From: JAABSX01 sp964480455
GTDB taxonomy: Bacteria > Bacteroidota > Bacteroidia > Cytophagales > Microscillaceae
Direction of reading: 5' to 3'
Assembly: GCA_964480455.1 (NCBI GenBank)
Contig: CAYZQI010000035.1
Coordinates: 1-34,511 of the forward strand
Length of the DNA stretch: 34,511 nucleotides
Below are positions 7,871 through 14,888 of this stretch, piece after piece. The notes beneath the pieces were generated by a model. It saw nothing but the letters and a program-made list of their open reading frames with translations, was not told the DNA's origin and did no database searches. Position 1 is the stretch's first letter. Every line of letters starts with the position of its first letter. The position numbers were made by a program, and so were the translations under genes.

Positions 7871-9277
7871 TTACGAATTGATTTTTAAATGTGGAAAAAA
7901 GTCAAAATCATAGATGAAATTTTTCCCTTCTAAGGATATACTACACAAGTAATGACTTTCTGAAAGTGCTTGTGTTTGGTAGTGCATTTCATAAAAACCT
8001 GCTTTGAGGGCTTTTTTTTGCCAATGGTAAATTTCCTTGCCTTCCCAATCAAGCAAGCGAAAGACAAGCTGAGAGCTATCTTGCAAAAGTTGAAACTGGA
8101 AAACTATCTTTTGATGTGAGGGGGTGAGTATCTCGAATCTATCAATCCAAAGATTCTCTCCAATAAAAGGCAAAGCGGTACTACTCAAAAAGGCAATGCT
8201 TTGCGGGGGAAGCACTACCTTATTGAAAGCCTGAGATGTTTGAGTAGCTATTTTGAAGGTAGCAGAGTCGGGGTCTTCGTAATACAACTCTTGATAAAAA
8301 AAAGAAGGAAAAAAAGTATTAGTGCTAATCGTTTGTTTTTGAGCACTTTTGTTAATAAGTATGATGCCTGTTTCCCAATCTTTCTGCCAATGCCAAGCGT
8401 AAATCCCTTCTTGTAGTTTGCTGTTTTCAGTCATTAAACCAATGCCTTGCCAGCGAGGGTTGCGCCAAAACAAACGCGCCAACAGTTTATCGGCAGCTAG
8501 TACCTCCACATGCTGCTCTTGTTGGCTCAGGTAAGCGAGCGGCAGTTGCTGAATACCCTTGAGTAGAAATAAAAAATCTTCAAGCCACGCTTGCATACTT
8601 TCGGTTTGGCTATGTAGATGAATAGCAATCGGAAACTTGGTACGTACCAAGGCCTGAAAGTTATCAGGTGTAGGATTTTTGATGATGACCACATAGCCCT
8701 GCCAGTATTTTTGAAACTGTACCAAGAGCATGTTCCAAATAGTCTCTTTGTCTGTGCTAGGGTTAGCAAATGCCCCCCAGACAAAGTACTGCATAGATGG
8801 AAATTCAGTTTTGAGTGTTTCCAAAAAATATTGCATATTTTGCAAATTCTCCACTCTCTCTGCTTGCTTCCAGCTTTGGAGAGATTCTTCGGTTTCTTCG
8901 GCACTTAGCTCACAATAGTAAATAGGCAATGCTTTTAACCTATGCCAAGTAGCAAGTGTAGGTACAGGCGGTTGCGTAAAAACTGGAAAAATAACTAACA
9001 GTTGTTGTTTTCTTTTGCTGAGTATTTGCCCAAGTTGCTGTAGCTCCTGCTCAGAAAGTGCCACCAAAGTTTGCCATTTGATGCGAAGCAGTCGCAAAGG
9101 ATATACAGAAGGAGAGAGCCAATCAGCAGCAGGCACTGTGCCTAGCCAGTTGGAAAAATATCTCCATTGATGATGTGCGACAAGATGAACTCTCGAGGAT
9201 TTGAACTCCCTTGATTGAAGAAAAAGGAAACCCAACCCAATAAAGAGTAATAAAATTTTGTAAAAAAGTGTATCCAT
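7871..9277 (-). CDS. Secreted or membrane-anchored protein, glycosidase-like
   Basis: The 468-residue protein has an N-terminal hydrophobic segment (residues about 5-20) that would be a signal anchor or peptide. The middle (about 90-290) has alternating strands and helices with aromatic-rich motifs such as YFVWGAFANP, resembling a TIM barrel. It is followed by a strand-rich part with GIILINKSAQ and VVLPPQSIAFLSS, the pattern of the beta-domain after GH39/GH51/GH79-type barrels. The last about 90 residues (FRLLDWEGKEIYHW, LKAGFYEMHY) look like the FlgD-like module of Bacteroidota secreted proteins. I see no firm catalytic pair of acids, so activity is uncertain. MITE 1 abuts its stop codon and repeat A lies just upstream of its start. 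Confidence 0.6.
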   Translation of the reverse strand: MDTLFYKILLLFIGLGFLFLQSREFKSSRVHLVAHHQWRYFSNWLGTVPAADWLSPSVYPLRLLRIKWQTLVALSEQELQQLGQILSKRKQQLLVIFPVFTQPPVPTLATWHRLKALPIYYCELSAEETEESLQSWKQAERVENLQNMQYFLETLKTEFPSMQYFVWGAFANPSTDKETIWNMLLVQFQKYWQGYVVIIKNPTPDNFQALVRTKFPIAIHLHSQTESMQAWLEDFLFLLKGIQQLPLAYLSQQEQHVEVLAADKLLARLFWRNPRWQGIGLMTENSKLQEGIYAWHWQKDWETGIILINKSAQKQTISTNTFFPSFFYQELYYEDPDSATFKIATQTSQAFNKVVLPPQSIAFLSSTALPFIGENLWIDRFEILTPSHQKIVFQFQLLQDSSQLVFRLLDWEGKEIYHWQKKALKAGFYEMHYQTQALSESHYLCSISLEGKNFIYDFDFFPHLKINS

Positions 9278-9286
9278 ACCTTGATA

Positions 9287-9387
9287 AGTAAGATGTGAGT
9301 TATAAGTTGTGAAATCTGAGCTTTTAATACATTCATTATCAATAACTTAGGCAATAAAAATGTAAAAGTTATTTTTTACTCTTTACT
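9287..9387 (-). repeat. Repeat A, copy 2
   Basis: This is the inverted copy of 5249-5349, with six differences in 101 bases. It begins nine bases upstream of the start codon of the gene at 7871-9277, so it must form that gene's 5' untranslated or promoter region. Confidence 0.85.
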
Positions 9388-9420
9388 AAACTCTGCTGTA
9401 TTTGCTTTTTCTTAATTTTT

Positions 9421-9542
9421 TGATTCTTTGACAATTTTTGTGATGGTGCGCGATAAGATGAGCTAAATACTGTTTAGAACATAAATGCCAGCGGACTAGA
9501 AGTCCGCTGCTACAGATTTCCACAAAAATTGTCAGAGAACCA
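9421..9542 (-). mobile_element. MITE 2, copy 1 (122 bp, non-autonomous)
   Basis: The ends are TGATTCTTTGACAATTTTTG and the near-complement CAAAAATTGTCAGAGAACCA, an inverted repeat of about 22 bp with two mismatches. Inside is a short hairpin AGCGGACT/AGTCCGCT. The reverse complement matches 29247-29368 at about 93 % by eye with no gaps. No coding capacity and no clear target duplication were found. Confidence 0.85.
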
Positions 9543-9563
9543 TTTTCTTGAACTTATCTTAGC

Positions 9564-10322
9564 TCAGTTCCATGCACCTCCAAAAGGCTGATTCTTTATC
9601 AGGATACGTTTTTTTTGTCTTTGATTTTTAAGTCCTCGCCATGCTACTTGCAGCACATCACCTAGCCAAATCAGACCACCTGTCAGTAATAGGCCCTTTG
9701 CCCACTTGAGCTGCTTGTTGGCAGTAAGGTAGTAAGGATTTGCTTCATCAAAATTGGCAGCACCTTGATAGGCTCTATAATTTTGAGTAGATTGGGCTTT
9801 CAGAAAGAGGCCCGTGCCCAGCAAGCCATAGCTTGTTAGCCCAACGCCTAGCCACGTGTATTTGTGCTTTTGAAACTTTACCTTAGCATTGCCCCAGCCA
9901 GGCACAAGCATAGAATAGAGCGCGCCTTCCATTCCTTTAAGATTGAGTACACTTTTTTGATAGGTTGCCAATATCTTGAAGCGCACATTCATACCATAAA
10001 AATCAGGGTCTTCTTGGAGATAATTCCAAGCAATGGTTTTTTGGCTGCCTGCTATGATTTGCGGCCCAAAATGTCCTTCCAGAAAAGTAAGCGGCCCTTT
10101 GTAGGTGATGCCCGCATCTTGAGAGTACTCTAGCTTTATGTCGTATTCATAAATGAGTGGGCTTGGGTCAGTAATTTGGTATTGAATGTATATTTTTTTT
10201 TGAAGTCTATCTACTTTAAGTCCAGTTTGTTTTATTTCTTGTGTAAAGCCACTTGAAAGTCCTGCTGCCCATATGGTAAGCAAATATAATATAATTTTGA
10301 ATTGATATTTTAATTGTGTCAT
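9564..10322 (-). CDS. Uncharacterised envelope protein with an Ig-like domain and two membrane segments
   Basis: The 252-residue protein has a signal peptide (residues 1-28, ending SSGFTQE). Residues about 35-120 form a beta-rich module with YDIKLEYSQDAGITYKGP and QKTIAWNYLQED, typical of Bacteroidota fibronectin/Ig-like sensor or scaffold proteins. A motif SMLVPGWGNAKV near residue 140 and two hydrophobic segments (about 155-172 and 211-228) follow, then a basic tail. The arrangement is like DUF5683-type membrane proteins. Function is unknown. It lies between MITE 2 and repeat C. Confidence 0.7.
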   Translation of the reverse strand: MTQLKYQFKIILYLLTIWAAGLSSGFTQEIKQTGLKVDRLQKKIYIQYQITDPSPLIYEYDIKLEYSQDAGITYKGPLTFLEGHFGPQIIAGSQKTIAWNYLQEDPDFYGMNVRFKILATYQKSVLNLKGMEGALYSMLVPGWGNAKVKFQKHKYTWLGVGLTSYGLLGTGLFLKAQSTQNYRAYQGAANFDEANPYYLTANKQLKWAKGLLLTGGLIWLGDVLQVAWRGLKNQRQKKRILIKNQPFGGAWN

Positions 10323-10469
10323 GGGTTTTTAGTATGTGTGATAAGAAGTATCCAAAGAAAAAGCCACGCAATAAATACAAGCATCAGTAGCATACACTAA
10401 TCATCTCAAAATTACTAAAAATATTGATGACAAAAAATAGATTGATTGCCCACCAAGCAATATAATTAA

Positions 10470-10537
10470 GGGAGTAAACAGGAAATACTATACCCAAATC
10501 AGATTCAGGCTTGTTGCTAATCAGGGACGGGGTCGCT
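10470..10537 (-). repeat. Repeat C, copy 1 (diverged)
   Basis: The reverse complement aligns with 29104-29172 over 68-69 bases with about 78 % identity and one gap. The best conserved stretches are AGCGACC, CCCTGATTAGCAA and TGAATCTGA. It is non-coding. Confidence 0.65.
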
Positions 10538-10622
10538 TTGAGCTACCTCGTTCCTAGTACAGAGTGGGTAGGTTATTTATTAAACCCTCCCTTACATTCA
10601 GATACAACAAAGGGTTTTGTAT

Positions 10623-10653
10623 TTTGCAATGGTGTGTAAATTCTATAGCTTTG
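10623..10653 (+). promoter_or_regulatory. Bacteroidota-type promoter for the SemiSWEET-McrB pair
   Basis: TTTG (10623-10626), then 19 bases, then TAGCTTTG (10646-10653) fit the -33/-7 consensus of Bacteroidota sigma factor promoters exactly. It lies 42 bases upstream of the ATG at 10696 and is the clearest promoter in the window. Confidence 0.6.
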
Positions 10654-10695
10654 CAATAGATTAAGACCTATTAACTCAACATTTAATACTATTTT

Positions 10696-10965
10696 ATGAG
10701 TGAAGTACAAATTTTAGGATTGTTGGCTGCTTGTTTTACTACTTTTGCTTTTCTACCTCAAGCCGTTCAGACCATCAAAACACGCAATACAAATGGAATT
10801 TCGCTCATCATGTATTCTGTATTGAATGTAGGAATTCTGCTTTGGTTTGTATATGGCATAATGTTGGGCGATTTAGCCATTATCTTAGCAAATGGCATTA
10901 CTTTTATTTTTGCGATAACAATTTGGTGGATAAGGTTGCAAAATGGGTGGAAGAATTTGCAATAA
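10696..10965 (+). CDS. SemiSWEET sugar transporter
   Basis: The 89-residue protein has three hydrophobic segments (residues about 5-22, 38-57 and 62-82) and the PQ-loop motif FLPQAVQT in the first (Pro21-Gln22), with TRNTNGIS after it. This is the bacterial half-size SWEET fold: a three-helix unit that dimerises in the inner membrane and carries sugars down their gradient. The sugar carried cannot be told from sequence. The McrB-like gene follows after 60 bases on the same strand, so they may be co-transcribed. Confidence 0.93.
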   Translation: MSEVQILGLLAACFTTFAFLPQAVQTIKTRNTNGISLIMYSVLNVGILLWFVYGIMLGDLAIILANGITFIFAITIWWIRLQNGWKNLQ

Positions 10966-11025
10966 TGCTATACCAATCAAGACCAAAGGCATGAAAAAAA
11001 TCTAAGTAATTCACAACACAAAAAG

Positions 11026-12285
11026 ATGCATAATTTAGTAGAAGATACTCCACAACAGCCTTGGCAAATTCAAGAAAAAAAACTGCCCTTGAACCTTATT
11101 CTCTATGGACCACCAGGAACGGGCAAAACTTATAAAGCTCTCCAATATGCGCTTTCGCTGACAAGTTCAACTCCCATTCAGACTATAGCACAGCTCAACG
11201 CAAAAGACAGAAATGCGCTTTTGCAGCAACTTCAAGAAAATGAGCAACTGGTGCTAGTTACTTTCCATGCAGGCTATAGCTACGAAGATTTTGTGCAAGG
11301 GCTACGCCCCAATACACAGGCATCTACTTTACTTTTCGAGAAAAAAGAAGGGATTTTTAAGCAGCTTGTAAGACAGGCACGCAAAAATTATGAAGACTAT
11401 ACCCAAGCGAAGGCAAGCCCTCCACTGGCTTTTGAAGATTTGTTTAATTTATTTCTTTCACAAGCCCTAGACCCCGAAACAGAAGAAATAGAAATCGCTC
11501 TTGAAAATCAGCACAGAATTTTTAAATCTATTATCATCTACGATATTCGCGAAGACGCCCTGCTGTATCGCCGCCGTACCAAGAATGATATTATCAAAGA
11601 AGAGGAAAGAGTGCTTTCTTTTCGTAAGCTCAAAGCGCTGTATGAGGGTAAAGCCATCAAAGAGGCACTCAATGAAAAATACTACCAAGCCGTAGTAGAG
11701 TCGCTCAAAACTTACAAATACCCTGCCCCTGCCCAAGAAGGCAAACGCGAACTCAAAAATTTTGTACTCGTCATTGATGAAATCAACCGGGGAAACCTCT
11801 CGGCTGTTTTTGGAGAACTTATCACCCTGATAGAACCTGATAAAAGACTCGGCGCAAGTAATCAAATGATACTTACCCTTGCTTCGGGTGATGAACTGGG
11901 CATTCCGCCCAACCTCTATATTATTGGTACAATGAACACTGCCGATAAATCACTCACATTGATTGATGTAGCCATGCGGCGAAGATTTGTATTTGAGTCG
12001 GTATTTCCTGATGTGCAATTAATTGAAAACCAACGACTTAAAGTTGTCTTTCAGCAGTTAAACGAGCAGATTTATCAAATATGGCAGCGTACAGATTTTT
12101 TGATAGGGCACACTTTTTTTATGCAAAAAGATGAGCAGAGTATTGTAGAAGTATTCAACCAACAGATTATACCTTTGCTGGAGGCATACTTCCCCAATCA
12201 GCCCCAAAAAGTAAAGCAGCTACTAGAAGCGGTAGGTTTAGTGCTTGACACTACTGCCTACCAATTGCGCGTGAGTAAGGTCTGA
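11026..12285 (+). CDS. McrB-type AAA+ GTPase without a McrC partner
   Basis: The 419-residue protein is almost only the McrB motor domain. Walker A is YGPPGTGKT (residues about 27-35), FHAGYSYEDFVQGLRP is the McrB-specific motif, Walker B is LVIDEINRGNLS (about 248-259), and the GTP signature GTMNTADKS with AMRRRF follows (about 303-324). In McrBC, this GTP-driven ring moves DNA and activates the McrC nuclease, cutting modified DNA. The N-terminal DNA-binding domain of E. coli McrB is missing, and no McrC lies downstream: the next gene is on the opposite strand and overlaps this one by 28 bases. It may be a degraded restriction system or a motor with another role. Confidence 0.85.
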   Translation: MHNLVEDTPQQPWQIQEKKLPLNLILYGPPGTGKTYKALQYALSLTSSTPIQTIAQLNAKDRNALLQQLQENEQLVLVTFHAGYSYEDFVQGLRPNTQASTLLFEKKEGIFKQLVRQARKNYEDYTQAKASPPLAFEDLFNLFLSQALDPETEEIEIALENQHRIFKSIIIYDIREDALLYRRRTKNDIIKEEERVLSFRKLKALYEGKAIKEALNEKYYQAVVESLKTYKYPAPAQEGKRELKNFVLVIDEINRGNLSAVFGELITLIEPDKRLGASNQMILTLASGDELGIPPNLYIIGTMNTADKSLTLIDVAMRRRFVFESVFPDVQLIENQRLKVVFQQLNEQIYQIWQRTDFLIGHTFFMQKDEQSIVEVFNQQIIPLLEAYFPNQPQKVKQLLEAVGLVLDTTAYQLRVSKV

Positions 12286-14549
12286 TTGCTAGAGCTAGTA
12301 TAATTGTTGAGAAGTTGTTTAGGTATTTTAAATCCAATCACTACCACGTCATCAGTCTGACTGTTGCTGCCTTTCCACTCTTCAAATTCTCTTTCCAATA
12401 CTTGGTACTGCTCCTCAAAAGGCAGGTAGTTGTGTTCTGAAAGTAGCTTGATGAAGCGTGTTTTCATAAATTTTTTTTTGGGCTTGTCTTCATACTTGTT
12501 GCCGCCTAGCTGGTCTTGAAAGCCGTCTGAAACTAAATATACGATTTCTCCTCCGTTTACTTTGATGGTACGGCTTTCAAATTTTTTGTGTTTACTTTTT
12601 AACACACTTCCAATAGAGATATTAGAACCTTTGTAATACAGCAATTCACCTTCCTGCACTAAGTAGAGCGGATTTTTTGCTCCTGCAAAGGTAATCTCGC
12701 TGTTTTTTAGGTCTATTCTGAGCATAGAAATATCCATGCCATCACCGTCCCGTTGCTCGTGAGAGGTTTGTCGGTGGAGGTTAGCTTGTACGTTGGCATT
12801 GAGCAAGTCTAAAATCTCGGCAGGGTCTGTAATATTGCTCTCATTGACTACTTGGTTGAGAATAGAGCTTCCCATCATGGTCATAAATGCGCCTGGCACG
12901 CCATGGCCCGTACAGTCGGCGGCAGCTATCAGTATAATATCTTCTTTGGCACTGAACCAGTAAAAATCACCACTCACAATGTCTTTGGGCTTATAAAAAA
13001 CAAACATCTCAGGCAGCAGGGTCTTCATTTGCTCAATGTCTGGCAAGATAGACTGCTGTATAGTTTCGGCATAGCGGATACTATCTGTGATGTGCTTGTT
13101 TTTTTCTTCTAATTCTTCGGTTTTGACTAGAAGCTGCTCATTTTTATCATTGATTTGCTTGTTTTTCAAGTCCATGATAGTAGCAGACTCTTCTAGCATT
13201 TCATTTTTTTGATTGATTTCTTGGACTTTTTCGGCAAGTTCATCATTCTTTTTGTTGATTTCTTCTACCTTTTCATCAAGTTCATTTTTCTTGTTGCGTA
13301 TTTGGCGGTAGTTTACAAACAGAATTACTGCAATACTTATGAGTGCTAGAGCAATGACAACAAAAATAATCCAATTTCTTTGCGCCAACTGATTGAGCAG
13401 TTGTGCTTTATCTTCTGCTTCTTTTTTCAGTTCTTCGGTCTCTTCTAATTTTTTTTGTGTATTTTCTGTCAATCCTTTTTGAGTAGTGAGCAGTTTCTCG
13501 AGTTCAAGAACGGCATCTTGGGCTTGCTCCCTCACATAGCCGAGTGCTTTCTGATTTTGGGAGAGTTGTTCTTTGAGTATTTTGAGTTGTTCTTGGAGCT
13601 GTCTTCGCTGCTCGGGTGTGATATTATCACTAGCGAGGCGTGTTTCTATATTTATAATGTTGGTAGTTAAAGCCTGATTTTCTTCGGTAAGTGAGCCAAA
13701 GGCAAAGGAGAGTGTTACCTTCTTGTCGTCAATGGTAGTCAAGGCTTTTTGCTCCTCGGTTTCGCCTAGCTCCATAACTCGGGCCGTAATCTCCATTGTA
13801 CTCTCTACATCATTGTAAGTGAGATTTTTGATAAAATAATTTTTCACTTGAAATTCGCTAAAATTGGTAGCTGTCTGAGGATTGACCTCGCCTTTTTGGT
13901 TGGTGGTATAGCTTTGCTTATCAATCACTACATTGACATTGGCGAGTGCTTGTTGGGTTTCATCAATTACTCTTACGGTTCTTACAGGTAGTGGCGGAAT
14001 ATCCACAAAAAGATACACTAGGCCTTCTCTCATTTCTACTTCATAGTTGGCAGTGCCTTTGAGCCTAGCAGGGTCAAACACAATAAAACGACTATTTTTA
14101 TTGATAGGAGTATTTTGAGGTACAACCATAGAGAAGTATCCATTGGCATCACTTTTCACAGCTTCTAATCCTCGCACACCAAAAAGCAATACATTGATAC
14201 CTTCTACGGGCACTGTGCGGTTGCTTAGTACTCGCCCTTTAATGGTGCTGGGTGGGGTCATAATTACCTTTACTTCACCTGCTTGGAAGGTCCAGTCTTT
14301 TAAAATAAGTCCTTGTTTGTTTGCCTTTACCACCTCGGGCTTATCGGCAACGGCTGGCGGAATCACAAAAGAGCCATCATTTCTTGTGGTTACAAATTGA
14401 CTACCATTAACAGATACTAATGCCTCTGCAATAGGGTTAGATTGGTCGTCTATTACTTTCCCTTTGATGCTGTTCTGAGCGGCGAGCGGATTGTCAAAGA
14501 GGAGAGTCCAACCAATACAAATCAATATGTAATGTATGCATTTAGTCAT
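12258..14549 (-). CDS. Membrane SpoIIE/PP2C serine phosphatase with carboxypeptidase-regulatory-like domains
   Basis: The 763-residue protein has a signal peptide (residues 1-24, ending PLAAQ). Two carboxypeptidase-regulatory-like beta domains follow (KGKVIDDQSNPIAEALVSV and KGRVLSNRTVPVEGINVLL), then a coiled coil, one membrane helix (about 390-412) and a second coiled coil. The C-terminal SpoIIE/PP2C domain (about 486-763) keeps the metal-binding signatures GDFYW, ADCTGHGVPGAFMT and GDGMD. Such proteins dephosphorylate anti-sigma-factor antagonists or response regulators in the cytoplasm. The periplasmic part would sense something outside. The partner is not in the window. It overlaps the end of the McrB-like gene and is a tandem neighbour of a second phosphatase (14889-16781). 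Confidence 0.9.
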   Translation of the reverse strand: MTKCIHYILICIGWTLLFDNPLAAQNSIKGKVIDDQSNPIAEALVSVNGSQFVTTRNDGSFVIPPAVADKPEVVKANKQGLILKDWTFQAGEVKVIMTPPSTIKGRVLSNRTVPVEGINVLLFGVRGLEAVKSDANGYFSMVVPQNTPINKNSRFIVFDPARLKGTANYEVEMREGLVYLFVDIPPLPVRTVRVIDETQQALANVNVVIDKQSYTTNQKGEVNPQTATNFSEFQVKNYFIKNLTYNDVESTMEITARVMELGETEEQKALTTIDDKKVTLSFAFGSLTEENQALTTNIINIETRLASDNITPEQRRQLQEQLKILKEQLSQNQKALGYVREQAQDAVLELEKLLTTQKGLTENTQKKLEETEELKKEAEDKAQLLNQLAQRNWIIFVVIALALISIAVILFVNYRQIRNKKNELDEKVEEINKKNDELAEKVQEINQKNEMLEESATIMDLKNKQINDKNEQLLVKTEELEEKNKHITDSIRYAETIQQSILPDIEQMKTLLPEMFVFYKPKDIVSGDFYWFSAKEDIILIAAADCTGHGVPGAFMTMMGSSILNQVVNESNITDPAEILDLLNANVQANLHRQTSHEQRDGDGMDISMLRIDLKNSEITFAGAKNPLYLVQEGELLYYKGSNISIGSVLKSKHKKFESRTIKVNGGEIVYLVSDGFQDQLGGNKYEDKPKKKFMKTRFIKLLSEHNYLPFEEQYQVLEREFEEWKGSNSQTDDVVVIGFKIPKQLLNNYTSSSNQTLLTRNW

Positions 14550-14888
14550 ATTTTCTTTAAGACTGTACAGTTTGGTAGGTATATTTTAGCCAAGAGTAGT
14601 ACAGATTTGGTTCATCATTTTTAATTTTTGGGTGCAATTTTACTGAAATATGGCAGAAATATAATAATTTTTAGCCAAGATACCAAATTATTTGTCTTTT
14701 AGAGTAATCAAAGATAATAAGATAGATAAACTTGTATTGTGCTAAACCATTATTGTACCAAAAGAAATTTTAGTGTAAGTGGCTTCTCTTTTTTTGTTTG
14801 TTTTGGGGTAGGTTAGTTTCAATTTGCAGATATGGTAGGGCAGAGAGGCGGTGCAAACGGTTGATAAACACATGCCTCACTTAGTGCA
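14550..14888. other. Gap between the two phosphatase genes
   Basis: No gene is visible. On the minus strand TATCTTTG (14709-14716) matches the -7 box TAnnTTTG and could drive the phosphatase gene at 12258-14549, leaving a long leader of about 160 bases. Confidence 0.35.

Larger units (their letters stand above)
10323..10695. other. Intergenic gap holding repeat C and a promoter
   Basis: No gene is visible in these 373 bases between divergent genes. They contain repeat C (10470-10537) and, close to the SemiSWEET gene, a good Bacteroidota promoter (10623-10653). Confidence 0.6.

Noticed and set aside
10731..10994. Second plus-strand open frame (87 codons) overlapping the SemiSWEET gene
   Set aside because: It overlaps the SemiSWEET frame almost wholly and its translation is rich in Cys, Tyr and Asn without a pattern; the PQ-loop frame is clearly the real one.
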